From Pseudideonella sakaiensis (GTDB taxonomy: Bacteria > Pseudomonadota > Gammaproteobacteria > Burkholderiales > Burkholderiaceae_C), in assembly GCF_001293525.1 (NCBI RefSeq), contig NZ_BBYR01000044.1, positions 1-64,000 of the forward strand: a stretch of 64,000 bases of DNA, written 5' to 3'. A program made the translations under genes and the position numbers. The notes below the pieces were generated by a model, which ran no database searches, was not told the origin of the DNA, and saw only the letters and a program-made list of their open reading frames with translations. Of this stretch, positions 1 to 10,088 are shown in pieces. Every line of letters begins with the position of its first letter. The stretch's first letter is position 1.

Positions 1-127
1 GGGTTCATTCACAGCTTCTGAGCAGACCGGCGCCTGTCGTCCCGGCCCGCCGGGCGGCCGGGCACCCGTTCGCCGGCCGTCCTGGCCGCACCGCGCCTGC
101 GGGCGCGCCGCTTGCCCCGGCGCGGGC

Positions 128-901
128 GTGACCTGCGCGCCGCCCTTTCCTCCGCCGTCCGCCGTCCCGGGCTCCGCCCCGGCCGTCGCCTGCCGCATCC
201 CCGCGCGGATCGGCGCCGTGCCCGCAGGCATCGCCGCGCTTCCCGCGTGGGCGCTCGCGCTGGTCGTCGGCGGCCTGGGCGCGCCGGCGTTGGCCGCGCC
301 CCCCCCTGCAGACCGGGCGATGGACCTCCGCGCCGAGGCCGCTGCCGGCGACGACCCCGCCACCGCCACCGCCAGCGCCAACGCCAGCGCCAGCGCCAGC
401 GCTGGGCGCCGCGAGCTGTGGGCGCCTTTCCCTGCGGCGGCGCCCGGGCGCGCCTTCGTCCAGGCCGGCGCCGGCGAGCACGCCGCCCAGGTCGCGGTCG
501 GCCTGGCCTGGGACGGGCGCGGCTCCCGTGCGCTCGGCAGCGGCCGCCTGTCCGGCGCCTGGGAGCTCGTGCTGGGCCACTGGCGCGGCACCGCCGCGGA
601 GCCCGCGTCGGGCGTGACGCAGGTCGGCCTCACGCCGCTGCTGCGCTGGACGCCGGCCGGCAGCCCCTGGTTCGCCGAGGCGGGCATCGGCCTGCACCTG
701 GTCTCGCCGCGCTACCGCAACGGCGACAAGCGCTTCGGCACCCGCTTCAATTTCGGCGACGTGCTGGCGGTGGGGCGCCGGCTCGGCGGGGCCGCGGGGG
801 CCGAGCTGTCGCTGCGGCTGCAGCACTTCTCGAACGGCGGGCTGCGGCGGCCGAATCCGGGCGAGGAGTTCCTGCAACTGCGGCTCGCGTGGGCGCTGTG
901 A
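128..901 (+). CDS. pagL: PagL-type lipid A 3-O-deacylase
   Basis: Outer-membrane esterase that removes the 3-O-linked acyl chain from lipid A. The 257-residue product has a hydrophobic stretch at about residues 31-56 ending in an ALA-type cleavage site. The C-terminal strand reads LQHFSNGG, with His233, Ser235 and Glu247 spaced like the PagL His-Ser-Glu triad, and the protein ends in aromatic/hydrophobic beta-strand residues as outer-membrane barrels do. A low-complexity Thr/Ala/Ser/Asn tract (about residues 79-91) follows the signal. The start is uncertain: GTG at 128, or in-frame GTG at 218, which would leave only the hydrophobic core of the signal. There is no clear ribosome site for either. 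It is followed by strong GC hairpins and then a separate peptidase gene. Confidence 0.83.
   Translation: MTCAPPFPPPSAVPGSAPAVACRIPARIGAVPAGIAALPAWALALVVGGLGAPALAAPPPADRAMDLRAEAAAGDDPATATASANASASASAGRRELWAPFPAAAPGRAFVQAGAGEHAAQVAVGLAWDGRGSRALGSGRLSGAWELVLGHWRGTAAEPASGVTQVGLTPLLRWTPAGSPWFAEAGIGLHLVSPRYRNGDKRFGTRFNFGDVLAVGRRLGGAAGAELSLRLQHFSNGGLRRPNPGEEFLQLRLAWAL
371..400 (+). repeat. hexanucleotide repeat inside pagL
   Basis: Five consecutive 6-bp units of GCCAGC (one reads GCCAAC) encode alternating Ala-Ser/Ala-Asn in the linker after the signal peptide. Slippage by whole units would change the linker length without shifting the frame. Confidence 0.8.
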
Positions 902-925
902 CCACGCCGCGGGCGGGGCGCTGCT

Positions 926-975
926 CGTCCGCCCCCGTGGGGGCCGGACGACGGGGCGCGCCCGCACGGGCGCGC
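926..975 (+). terminator. two GC-rich hairpins after pagL
   Basis: Positions 926-950 fold into a long stem with a two-base loop and one bulged C. Positions 956-975 form a perfect 9-bp stem with a CA loop. No T-tract follows, so factor-independent termination is only a possibility. The hairpins sit between pagL and the M16 peptidase gene. Confidence 0.35.
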
Positions 976-1078
976 GGCGGGTGACCCCGCGGCGCCGCGG
1001 GGCCGCGGCGAGCGCTGACAATCGGTGCCTTGCCGGCGCCGGAGCGCGCCGGCGCTGCCCGCCGCCTACCGCCTGCCG

Positions 1079-2356
1079 ATGCCCTCCCGCCCCGAGTCCC
1101 CGCCCGTCGTCCACACCCTCGCCAACGGCGTGCGCAGCGTCGTGCTGCCGCTGCCGCACCTGCCGACGGCGGCCGTCAGCGTCTTCGTGCGCAGCGGCAG
1201 CCAGCACGAGACGGCGCGGCAGAACGGCATCAGCCACTTCGTCGAGCACATGGCCTTCAAGGGCACCCACACCCGCGACTGCCAGCGCATCAACCTGGAT
1301 GCCGAGCGCCTCGGCGCCGACGTCAACGCGCACACCGACAAGGACCACACGGCCTTCCACATGCAGGGCCTGGCCGAGCATGCCGGCCCCTTCGTCCACA
1401 TGCTGGCCGACATCGTGCGCCACGGCAGCTTCCCCGCCGCCGAGCTGGAGCGCGAGCGCCAGGTCATCCTGCAGGAATTCGCCGAGGACGAGGACGACGC
1501 GCTGTCCACCTCGTTCAAGCTGTTCGACAAGCTGTGCTACGGCGACCACCCGGTGGCGCGGCCGGTGATCGGCAACCGCCGCAACATCGAGCGCTTCAGC
1601 CGCGAGGAGGTGCTGGAGTACGTGCAGGCCCGCTACGGCGCGCGCAACGTGGTGGTGGGCGTGGCCGGCGCGGTCGACCCGCAGGCGGTGCTGCGCGAGG
1701 TCGAGGCCGCGTTCGGCGACATGCCGGCCGGCGAGCCGAACGAGGTGCCGCCGCCCGACTACCGAGGCGGCCTGGCGGTGCGCCGCGTGCCGGGCTACAG
1801 CCAGGCCCATGTGGTGCTCGGCTTCCCGATCCCGTCGCTCACCGAGGATCACCAGGCCGCGCTGCTGGGCGCCGCGGTGTTCGGCGAGGGCATGAGCTCG
1901 CCGCTGCTCGACGAGATCCGCGAGCGCCGCGGGCTCGTCTACCACGCCGGCTGCTCGGCCGACGTGGCGGCGCTGTGCGGCCAGTTCGTCGTCGAGGCCT
2001 CGATGGCGCCGGAACACCTGGACGAGTTCTTCGTCGAGGTGATGCGGCTGCTGCGGGCGCACGCGGAATCCGTGGCGCCCGAGGCGCTCGAGCGCGCCCG
2101 CAACCAGATCGTCGTGCGCGGGCTGCGGGCCCAGGAGCGCAGCGCCCAGCGCGTCGAGGCCGCGGTGCAGGACCTGTGCGCCTTCGGCCGCGTGCGCTCG
2201 CGCGAGGAACTGCGCGATCAGCTGCTCACGGTGGACACCGAGGCCGTGCGCCAGGCCTTCGGCCGCCTGCTCGGCGCCGGTGCCTCGGTGGCGATCGCCG
2301 GCAAGCTGCCGCGCGGCTGCGAGGAGCGCGTGCGCGCGCGGGTCGGCCTGCGCTGA
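1079..2356 (+). CDS. M16 family zinc metallopeptidase
   Basis: Pitrilysin/processing-peptidase-like zinc protease. From the ATG at 1079 the product has 425 residues. The inverted zinc motif HFVEH lies at 53-57 (His53, Glu56, His57), and a downstream Glu-rich helix (LERERQVILQEFAEDED) supplies the usual third ligand region. The second half has the ERRGLVYHAG-type motif of M16 C-terminal domains. The size fits the short bacterial M16B form, which usually works as a pair with a second subunit. No partner is encoded next to it here. An in-frame GTG at 1025 would add 18 residues, but these are Arg/Ala-rich and unlike a family N-terminus. No signal peptide is seen, so it is probably cytoplasmic. 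Confidence 0.9.
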   Translation: MPSRPESPPVVHTLANGVRSVVLPLPHLPTAAVSVFVRSGSQHETARQNGISHFVEHMAFKGTHTRDCQRINLDAERLGADVNAHTDKDHTAFHMQGLAEHAGPFVHMLADIVRHGSFPAAELERERQVILQEFAEDEDDALSTSFKLFDKLCYGDHPVARPVIGNRRNIERFSREEVLEYVQARYGARNVVVGVAGAVDPQAVLREVEAAFGDMPAGEPNEVPPPDYRGGLAVRRVPGYSQAHVVLGFPIPSLTEDHQAALLGAAVFGEGMSSPLLDEIRERRGLVYHAGCSADVAALCGQFVVEASMAPEHLDEFFVEVMRLLRAHAESVAPEALERARNQIVVRGLRAQERSAQRVEAAVQDLCAFGRVRSREELRDQLLTVDTEAVRQAFGRLLGAGASVAIAGKLPRGCEERVRARVGLR

Positions 2357-2406
2357 CCCCACGCCGGCGCACCCCGCGCGTACGGGGCCGCGCCGAGGGC
2401 GCGAGC

Positions 2407-2904
2407 TCAGCCGGCTGGTCGGCCGCGCACCGACAGTTCCTCGACGCAGCGTTCGCGTTCCGCGGGATCGGTCGCGGCGCGGCAGCGGGCCAGCGCATCG
2501 TCGATGCCGCCGCGCGGCACGATCACGCCGGCCGGCACCGCGGCCCCCGGCGCCTGGGGCGGCGCGGCAGCTGGCGCGGGCGCGGCCGGCCCGGCCTGGA
2601 GGCGGATCTGGGGCACGACCGGTTGGGCGGGGCGCAGTTCGCCCGGCCGCTCGGCACGCCGGGCAGCTTGCTCGGGCGTCGCCGGGCGGGGCATCGGGCG
2701 CGTGACGGCGGATGCCGCAGACGAGGCGGCCGCGGCCGCGGCGGGCCCGACGGGCGCCGCCGCGTCGGCCGGTGGGCCCGCCCATGCGGCGGCTGCGGTG
2801 GCACCGACGGCCAGCACGGCCGTGCACAGCCAGTGGCGCGCGCGGTGCGGCCTGCCGGGACGGTCGATCGGCGGGTGGCGGTGGCAGGAGAGGGTGGGGT
2901 GCAT
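2407..2904 (-). CDS. secreted Ala/Pro-rich hypothetical protein
   Basis: A 165-residue product read from the ATG at 2904. It has a positively charged, His/Arg-rich N-terminus and a hydrophobic segment ending AAAAWAG, which looks like a cleavable signal. A long Ala/Pro low-complexity region follows. The C-terminus is more regular and contains two Cys (ARCRAATDPAERERCVEEL), so it may form a small helical hairpin with a disulfide. I do not recognise a family. It converges on the M16 peptidase gene and diverges from the AraC regulator gene. Confidence 0.55.
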   Translation of the reverse strand: MHPTLSCHRHPPIDRPGRPHRARHWLCTAVLAVGATAAAAWAGPPADAAAPVGPAAAAAASSAASAVTRPMPRPATPEQAARRAERPGELRPAQPVVPQIRLQAGPAAPAPAAAPPQAPGAAVPAGVIVPRGGIDDALARCRAATDPAERERCVEELSVRGRPAG

Positions 2905-2971
2905 GGCAGTCTCCAGGGTGCAGCCGTTCACGGGCGGCCAGTCCCTGGAGCATCGGCCAGGCCGGCCGCGC

Positions 2972-2988
2972 GGGCTGTAGGACAGCCC
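2972..2988. promoter_or_regulatory. perfect inverted repeat in divergent promoter region
   Basis: GGGCTGT-AGG-ACAGCCC is a perfect 7-bp inverted repeat between the divergent genes at 2904 (minus) and 3072 (plus). A second pair of arms, CCCACCG (2991-2997) and CGGTGGG (3021-3027), follows. These could be operator or hairpin elements. Function not known. Confidence 0.4.
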
Positions 2989-3071
2989 CTCCCACCGCCG
3001 GCGGCACGCGCCGCATGCGCCGGTGGGGGATCGCCGATCCGCGCCGGGCGCGGTGCTATCGTCGCCGCCGC

Positions 3072-4115
3072 ATGCTGCCCGCCCCGCCCTTGCCGGACAC
3101 GCGTCCCACGATCTCCATCGTGCAGGTGGAGCACATCCTGCAGGGCGCCCGCCGCCAGGGGCTGGACGTGGCGCGCATCCTGGCGCAGGCCGGCCTGTCG
3201 CCGGCGCTGCTGGCCGCGCCGCTGTCGCGCGTCTCGCAGGCCCAGTACGCGTCGCTGATCCGCGTGCTGCGGCGCACCACGCGGGACGAGTTCTGGGGGC
3301 TGTGCAACCGCGCGGTGCCCGTCGGCACCTTCGGCGAGTGCTGTCGGCTGCTGGTGCACTGCGGCAACCTGGGGGCGGCGCTGCGCACCGGCTTCCGCTA
3401 CTACCACCGCGTGCTGCCGGACTTCGTCGCGCGGCTGGTGGTCGAGCGCGGCCTCGCGCACCTGCGCCTGCACACCCGCGGCGAGGCCGATGGGCGGCTC
3501 GACTACGCCGAGCGCGTGTTCATGTTCTTCAGCTTCGGCCTCGGCTCCTGGCTGGTGGCGCGGCGCATCCCGGTGGCGCAGGTGAACTACGCCGGCCCGC
3601 CGCCGCCGCAGGCCAACGACACGGCGCGGGTCTTCGGCGCGCCGGTGCGCTACGAGCAGCCGTACACCGGTTTCTCGATCGAGGCCCGCTGGCTCGAGCT
3701 GCCGGTGGTGCAGAACACCCAGAGCCTGGCGGAGTTCCTGCGCCTGGCGCCGGCGAACCTGATCGTGCGCTACCGCGACCGCACCAGCCTGACCGAACGC
3801 ACCCGGCAGCTGCTGCGCGGCGAACTGCACGGCGAGCTGCCGACGCTGGAGGAGGTCGGGCGGCGCCTCGCGGTGCCGCCGCAGACGCTGCGCCGGCGCC
3901 TGCGCGAGGAGGGCCAGGGCTTCCAGGCGCTGAAGGACGACCTGCGCCGCGACGCGGCGATCGAGTACCTGGCGCGGCCCGACCTGACGCTGATGGACAT
4001 CGCGGCCCAGCTCGGCTTCTCGGAGGCCAGCACCTTCCACCGCGCGTTCAAGAAATGGACCGGCGTCGCGCCGGGCGAGTACCGCCAGTCGCACGGCCCG
4101 CGCGGCACGGGTTGA
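3072..4115 (+). CDS. AraC family transcriptional regulator
   Basis: A 347-residue regulator of the OruR/ArgR-like AraC group. The first two thirds match the arabinose-binding-like sensing domain of PF12625 (motifs such as FGECCRLLVHCGNLGAALR). The C-terminal ~85 residues form the double helix-turn-helix, with LEEVGRRLAVPPQTLRRRL as the first and MDIAAQLGFSEASTFHRAF as the second recognition unit. The ATG at 3072 follows a TATCGT -10-like box. It is the first gene of a co-directional block, and the catabolic genes begin 109 bp downstream. Direct repeats in that gap (4158-4190) and a similar site at 17922-17953 make it the likely activator of the CoA-catabolism cluster, with a CoA intermediate or free acid as the probable inducer. 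Confidence 0.92.
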   Translation: MLPAPPLPDTRPTISIVQVEHILQGARRQGLDVARILAQAGLSPALLAAPLSRVSQAQYASLIRVLRRTTRDEFWGLCNRAVPVGTFGECCRLLVHCGNLGAALRTGFRYYHRVLPDFVARLVVERGLAHLRLHTRGEADGRLDYAERVFMFFSFGLGSWLVARRIPVAQVNYAGPPPPQANDTARVFGAPVRYEQPYTGFSIEARWLELPVVQNTQSLAEFLRLAPANLIVRYRDRTSLTERTRQLLRGELHGELPTLEEVGRRLAVPPQTLRRRLREEGQGFQALKDDLRRDAAIEYLARPDLTLMDIAAQLGFSEASTFHRAFKKWTGVAPGEYRQSHGPRGTG

Positions 4116-4157
4116 CGCGCCGGCCGGCGCTGTCGCCTGCGCGACGCGGCTGGGCGA

Positions 4158-4190
4158 TTCGGCCAATCGGCGGGCCCGCTTCGGCCATTG
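4158..4190 (+). promoter_or_regulatory. candidate AraC operator, direct repeat period 22
   Basis: TTCGGCCA occurs at 4158-4165 and again at 4180-4187, two helical turns apart, and the copies continue as AAT and TTG. AraC activators commonly bind such direct repeats next to the -35 region. The site ends 35 bp before the CoA-transferase start and directly follows the AraC gene. A similar arrangement with the same 12-bp spacer occurs at 17922-17953. Confidence 0.55.
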
Positions 4191-4224
4191 TGGCGGCGCC
4201 GGCCGCGCCGGATCATGTGCTCCG

Positions 4225-5442
4225 ATGAGTGACGCTCCGACCCCCGCCGCCGGCCCGCTGGCCGGCGTCAAGATCCTGGACCTGACGCGCCTGCTGCCCG
4301 GGCCGATGTGCACGCTGCACCTGGCCGACATGGGCGCGGACGTGGTCAAGGTGGAGGACACCGGCGCGGGCGACTACGCCGCCGCGCCGGTGCGCGCGCT
4401 GCTCAACCGCAACAAGCGCGGCCTGCGGCTGGACCTGAAGCACCCGCCGGCGCGGGCCGCCTTCCTGGCGCTGGTCGACGGCGCCGACGTGCTGGTCGAG
4501 AGCTTCCGCCCCGGCGTGATGGCCCGCCTGGGCCTGGGGCCGGAGGTGCTGCTGCGGCGCCGGCCGCGCCTGGTCTACTGCAGCCTGAGCGGCTACGGCC
4601 AGACCGGCCCGGGCCGCGACGCCGCCGGCCACGACCTGAACTACTGCGCCGTCGCCGGCGTGGCCGACCAGGTCGGCGCCGACGCCGACACCCCGGCGCT
4701 GCCCAACCTGCCGCTGGCCGACCTGATGGGCGGCGCGCTGACCGCGGCGATGGCGATCCTGGCCGCGCTGTTCGACGCGCAGCGCAGCGGCCGCGGCCGC
4801 CACCTCGACGTGGCGATGGCCGACGGCGTGCTGGCCCATGCCGTGCTGCCGCTGGGCACGCTGAACGCCCACGGCCACACGCGCCGCGCCGGCGCGGACC
4901 ACCTGAGCGGCGGCCTGGCCTGCTATGCCCAGTACGCCACCCGCGACGGGCGCCACCTGGCCGTCGGCGCGCTGGAGCCGAAGTTCTGGGCCGCGCTGTG
5001 CACTGCGCTCGGCCGGCCGGACCTGCTTGCGCGCCACCGCAGCGGCGACCCCGCCACCGAGGCAGCCACCCGCGCCGAGCTGGCCGCGCTGTTCGCCACC
5101 CGCACCCAGGCCGAGTGGGTGGCGGCGCTGGCCGGTGTGGATGCCTGCGTCTCGCCGGTGCTGCGGCTCGAGGAGAGCCTGGCGGACCCGCAGTTCCTCG
5201 CCCGCGGCATGGTCGTGCGGCCGGACAGCGCGGGCGTGGTGCCGCCGGCCGATGCGGCGCGCCAGCCGCCGGTGCAGTTCGCCTTCCCGGTGCGCATGAG
5301 CGATTTCGAGTTCCGCGTGCGCCGGCCGGCCCCGCGGCCCGGCGAGCATGGGGCCGAGCTGCTGCGCGAGGCCGGGCTGGACCCGGCCGCGATCGCGGCC
5401 GCGCTCGGCGAGCCGGCCCCGCCGCATCCGGTGCCGGCCTGA
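4225..5442 (+). CDS. class III CoA-transferase (CaiB/BaiF family)
   Basis: Transfers CoA between acyl-CoA thioesters and free carboxylates in the cytoplasm, probably an entry step of the pathway encoded here. The 405-residue length is normal for the family. Visible family features are the N-terminal LAGVKILDLTRLLPGP segment, DMGADVVKVE, NRNKRGLRLDLK and the central GRGRHLDVAMADG segment, the region of the catalytic Asp of CaiB/formyl-CoA transferase proteins. It is the first structural gene after the AraC regulator and has the candidate AraC operator directly upstream. The thiolase gene follows after 52 bp. The substrate cannot be read from the sequence. Alpha-methylacyl-CoA racemases belong to the same superfamily and are a less likely alternative. 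Confidence 0.9.
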   Translation: MSDAPTPAAGPLAGVKILDLTRLLPGPMCTLHLADMGADVVKVEDTGAGDYAAAPVRALLNRNKRGLRLDLKHPPARAAFLALVDGADVLVESFRPGVMARLGLGPEVLLRRRPRLVYCSLSGYGQTGPGRDAAGHDLNYCAVAGVADQVGADADTPALPNLPLADLMGGALTAAMAILAALFDAQRSGRGRHLDVAMADGVLAHAVLPLGTLNAHGHTRRAGADHLSGGLACYAQYATRDGRHLAVGALEPKFWAALCTALGRPDLLARHRSGDPATEAATRAELAALFATRTQAEWVAALAGVDACVSPVLRLEESLADPQFLARGMVVRPDSAGVVPPADAARQPPVQFAFPVRMSDFEFRVRRPAPRPGEHGAELLREAGLDPAAIAAALGEPAPPHPVPA

Positions 5443-5494
5443 GCCGCGCCGCACCCTCGTCCCCTCCCGCCTTCCCCGTCCCCGGAGACACCCC

Positions 5495-6682
5495 ATGAAG
5501 CAACGCGTCCACGTCGTCGGCGTCGGCATGATCCCCTTCACCAAGCCCGGCGCGAGCGAGCCCTACACGGTCATGGGCGCGCGCGCCGCGCAGGCGGCGC
5601 TGGACGACGCCGGCGTCGCCTACGACCAGGTGCAGCAGGCCTACGTCGGCTATGTCTACGGCGACTCCACCGCCGGCCAGGCGGCGGTCTACGGCGTGGG
5701 CCTGAGCGGCATCCCGGTCTTCAACGTCAACAACAACTGCGCCACCGGCTCGAGCGCGCTGTTCCTGGCGCGCCAGGCGATCGAGGCCGGCAGCATCGAC
5801 TGCGCGCTCGCGCTCGGATTCGAGCAGATGCAGCCCGGCGCGCTGAAGGGCGCCTGGACGGACCGGCCCTCGCCGGTGCAGCGCTTCGCCGATGCGATGC
5901 TGGCGCACCAGGGCTGGGACGAGGCCGCGCCGCGTGCCGCGCAGTTCTTCGGCGGCGCCGGGCGCGACTACATGCGCGAGCACGGCATCGCGCCGGAGAC
6001 CTTCGCGCGCATCTCCGTGAAGGCGCGCCAGCATGCCGCGCGCAACCCGCTGGCGGTGTTCCGCAACACCGTCACGCTGGAGGAGGTGATGGCTGCGCCC
6101 AAGGTCTTCGATCCGCTGACCCGCCTGCAGTGCTGCCCGCCGACCTGCGGCGCCGCCGCGGCCATCCTCTGCTCCGAGGACTACGCCCGGCGCCACGGCC
6201 TGGACACGCGGGTGCGCATCGCCGCGCAGGCGATGACCACCGACACGCCGTCGACCTTCGGCAGCGACGACATGCGCCGCGTGGTGGGCTACGACATGGC
6301 GGCCGCGGCCGCGCGCCAGGTCTACGAGGTCGCCGGCGTCGATCCGCAGGACCTGGACGTGGTCGAGCTGCACGACTGCTTCACCGCCAACGAGCTGATC
6401 AGCTACGAGGCCCTGGGCCTGACGCCGCCCGGCACCGCCGAGCGCTTCATCGTCGACGGCCAGAACACCTACGGCGGACGCGTCGTCACCAACCCCTCGG
6501 GCGGCCTGCTGTCCAAGGGCCACCCGCTGGGCGCCACCGGCCTGGCCCAGTGCGCCGAGCTGACCTGGCAGCTGCGCGGCCAGGCCGCGCAGCGCCAGGT
6601 GGACGGCGCGCGGCTGGCGCTGCAGCACAACCTGGGCCTGGGCGGTGCCTGCGTGGTGACGCTGTACGAGGCGACCGCCTGA
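5495..6682 (+). CDS. SCP-x type thiolase (lipid-transfer thiolase)
   Basis: Thiolytic cleavage of 3-oxoacyl-CoA, 395 residues from the ATG at 5495 preceded by CGGAGA. The nucleophilic Cys82 is present in NNNCATGSSAL, a catalytic His in VELHDCFTANELI, and the C-terminal SKGHPLGATG motif supplies the last His. The motifs are those of the sterol-carrier-protein-x thiolases, which act on branched or bulky acyl chains, rather than FadA. A second, Cys-less thiolase homologue lies at 19080 in the same cluster, so this gene is the better candidate for true thiolysis. It is followed after 20 bp by a MaoC-type gene. Confidence 0.9.
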   Translation: MKQRVHVVGVGMIPFTKPGASEPYTVMGARAAQAALDDAGVAYDQVQQAYVGYVYGDSTAGQAAVYGVGLSGIPVFNVNNNCATGSSALFLARQAIEAGSIDCALALGFEQMQPGALKGAWTDRPSPVQRFADAMLAHQGWDEAAPRAAQFFGGAGRDYMREHGIAPETFARISVKARQHAARNPLAVFRNTVTLEEVMAAPKVFDPLTRLQCCPPTCGAAAAILCSEDYARRHGLDTRVRIAAQAMTTDTPSTFGSDDMRRVVGYDMAAAAARQVYEVAGVDPQDLDVVELHDCFTANELISYEALGLTPPGTAERFIVDGQNTYGGRVVTNPSGGLLSKGHPLGATGLAQCAELTWQLRGQAAQRQVDGARLALQHNLGLGGACVVTLYEATA

Positions 6683-6702
6683 TCGACGCGCAGCCCCCCG
6701 CC

Positions 6703-7146
6703 ATGATCGACCGCCGCTTCATCGGCCACGCGATGCCGCCGTTCACCGTCACGGTGGAGGCCGGCCGGCTGCGCCTGTTCGCCAAGGCCACCGGCCAGAC
6801 CGACCCGCTCTACAGCGACCCCGAGGCCGCGCGTGCCGCCGGCCTGCCCGGCCTGCCGGTGCCGCCGACCTTCCTGTTCTGCCTCGAGATGGACGCGCCC
6901 AACCCGGCCGCGATCCGCGAGCTGCTGGGCCTGGACTACCGGCGCCTGCTGCACGGCGAGCAGTCCTTCACCTACCTCGCGCCGGCCCATGCGGGCGACA
7001 CGCTGCGCTTCGAGCAGCGCATCGGCGACATCTACGACAAGAAGGGCGGGGCGCTCGAGTTCGTCGAGCGCCACACCCGCGTCACGAACCAGCACGGCGT
7101 GCCGGTGGCCGAGCTGCGCTCGGTCACCGTGCAGCGCCGCGCCTGA
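6703..7146 (+). CDS. MaoC-like hydratase subunit (FAS1-dehydratase N-terminal type)
   Basis: A 147-residue hot-dog fold protein of the MaoC N-terminal-domain type. The region TGQTDPLYSDPEAARAAG corresponds to the hydratase-2 motif, but the catalytic His is replaced by Tyr, so this subunit is probably not active alone. The next gene encodes a hot-dog protein with the intact Asp/His motif. This arrangement resembles heteromeric enoyl-CoA hydratases of steroid and isoprenoid side-chain degradation (ChsH1/ChsH2-like), where one half binds the acyl chain and the other carries catalysis. Start at the ATG at 6703. The stop is 22 bp before the partner. Confidence 0.82.
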   Translation: MIDRRFIGHAMPPFTVTVEAGRLRLFAKATGQTDPLYSDPEAARAAGLPGLPVPPTFLFCLEMDAPNPAAIRELLGLDYRRLLHGEQSFTYLAPAHAGDTLRFEQRIGDIYDKKGGALEFVERHTRVTNQHGVPVAELRSVTVQRRA

Positions 7147-7168
7147 GCGAAGCCCGCAGGACGACCCG

Positions 7169-7594
7169 ATGACCCGGACGCTGCCCTCCTACGATGCGCT
7201 GCAGGTCGGCGACGTGCTGCCGGCCTTCGAGACCGAGCCGATCTCGCGCCTGACGCTGGCGCTCTACTGCGGCGCCTCGGGCGACCACAACCCGATCCAC
7301 GTCGACCTGGACTTCGCGCGCGCCGCCGGCCAGCCCGACGTGTTCGCGCACGGCATGCTGTCGATGGCCTACCTCGGCCGCCTGCTGACGAACTGGGTGC
7401 CGCAGCAGGCGCTGCGCCGCTACGGCGTGCGCTTCGTCGCGCTGACGCGGGTGCACGACCGCATCACGTGCCGCGGCACGGTGGTGGCCAAGGAGACGGT
7501 GGACGGCGAGCGCCGGGTGCGCGTCGAGGTCTCGACGGTGGACCAGGACGGCCAGGTCAAGCTCGCCGGGGAGGCCGAGATTGCGCTCGCCTGA
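7169..7594 (+). CDS. MaoC-like enoyl-CoA hydratase
   Basis: A 141-residue hot-dog hydratase that adds water to trans-2-enoyl-CoA, probably together with the preceding protein. The intact hydratase-2 motif GASGDHNPIHVDLDFARAAG lies at about residues 34-53, with the Asp and His catalytic pair, followed by FAHGMLSMAYLGR. RBS-like GCAGGACGA precedes the ATG at 7169. The end of this gene overlaps the next one by 14 bp, so the pair is likely translated together. Confidence 0.88.
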   Translation: MTRTLPSYDALQVGDVLPAFETEPISRLTLALYCGASGDHNPIHVDLDFARAAGQPDVFAHGMLSMAYLGRLLTNWVPQQALRRYGVRFVALTRVHDRITCRGTVVAKETVDGERRVRVEVSTVDQDGQVKLAGEAEIALA

Positions 7595-8071
7595 GCCCGC
7601 AGCGGCCCCGTCGCCGGCACCCGAGGCCCTGCCGGCCTCCGGCCCGAACCGCCACATCCCCTTCCTGGCCCACCTGGGCCTGGTGCGCGAGCGCGTCGGC
7701 GGTGGCGAGGCGGTGTTCACGCTGGACCTGCGCCCCGAGCTGCTGAACAACCACGGCGCCGGCCACGGCGGCGTGGTGATGACGCTGCTGGACGCCGCGA
7801 TGGCGAACGCCGCGCTCAGCCGCATCGACTTCGCGCGCGAGGTCGTCACGATCGACCTGCACGTCGCCTTCATGCGCCCCGCGGCCGGCCGGCTGCGCTG
7901 CGTCGGGCGGGCCACCGGCGGCGGGCGCTCGGTCTGCTACTGCGAGGCCGAGTTGAGCGATGCCGGCGGCACGGTGCTGGCCAAGGCCATGGGCACCTTC
8001 CGCTACCGCGCGCCGGCCGGCCCGGGTGCCGTGGACGCCGCCGCCAGCCCGCCGCCCGACGGAGCCCCCCG

Positions 8072-8075
<4 letters not shown>
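7581..8075 (+). CDS. PaaI-type acyl-CoA thioesterase
   Basis: A hot-dog thioesterase of 164 residues that would hydrolyse an acyl- or aryl-CoA intermediate. Family features are NNHGAGHGGVVMTLLDAAMANAA, with the His-Gly-Gly segment on the central helix, and the strand VTIDLHVAFMRPAAGRL. The only workable start is TTG at 7581, which lies inside the preceding gene. The stop overlaps the ATG of the acyl-CoA synthetase gene as ATGA, a sign of translational coupling. It may relieve CoA trapping when the pathway is blocked. A paralogue lies at 9618. Confidence 0.85.
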
Positions 8076-9595
<1,520 letters not shown>

Positions 9596-9617
9596 GCCGC
9601 CCGCCGCCCGCGCCGCC

Positions 9618-10088
9618 ATGACCCCGATCGCCGTCCGCGACCCGCGCCGCGTCTTCGACGAGGTGCCCTTCATGCGCCTGCTCGAGGTGCGCCGCGCGTT
9701 CTCGGCGCAGGGCCGGGCGCAGCTGGTGCTGGACCCGCGCCCCGAGCTCGGCAACGTGATCGGCGCCGTGCACGGCGGCGTGCTCGCCACGCTGGTCGAC
9801 GTGGCGATGGCGAGCGCCGCCGTGTCGCGGGTGGACTTCGCCCTCACCGCGGTGACGCTGGACCTGCAGACCAGCTTCCTCGCGCCCGGCCGCGGCCGCC
9901 TGGTGGCCGACGGCGAGTGCCTGCATGCCGAGGACGGCGTGGCCTGGTGCCGCGCCAGCGTGCAGGACGCCGACGGCCAGGTCGTCGCGCGCGCCCAGGG
10001 CGCCTTCCGCTACCTGCCCCTGCCCGGTGGCGCCGCGTCGGCGGCCCCCGGCGCCTCTTCCAACGACAGACCGGAGACACCCGCATGA
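9618..10088 (+). CDS. PaaI-type thioesterase
   Basis: A hot-dog thioesterase of 156 residues. The central motif is NVIGAVHGGVLATLVDVAMASAA, followed by the strand LTAVTLDLQTSFLAPGRG. It is similar in length and plan to the product of the gene at 7581, and both flank the CoA ligase gene, so they may be old duplicates. The stop overlaps the start of the following Bug-protein gene (ATGA at 10085-10088). The substrate is not evident. Confidence 0.84.
   Translation: MTPIAVRDPRRVFDEVPFMRLLEVRRAFSAQGRAQLVLDPRPELGNVIGAVHGGVLATLVDVAMASAAVSRVDFALTAVTLDLQTSFLAPGRGRLVADGECLHAEDGVAWCRASVQDADGQVVARAQGAFRYLPLPGGAASAAPGASSNDRPETPA

Noticed and set aside
361..400. Short tandem repeat considered as a CRISPR or mobile-element remnant
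   Set aside because: The repeat is 6 bp long, in frame, without spacers or flanking inverted repeats. It is a coding microsatellite.
5..3016. 1003-residue open frame on the minus strand across the pagL and M16 genes
   Set aside because: Arg/Ala/Gly-rich low-complexity translation with no motif. It is antisense to two genes with clear active-site motifs, and such long shadows are common at this GC content.
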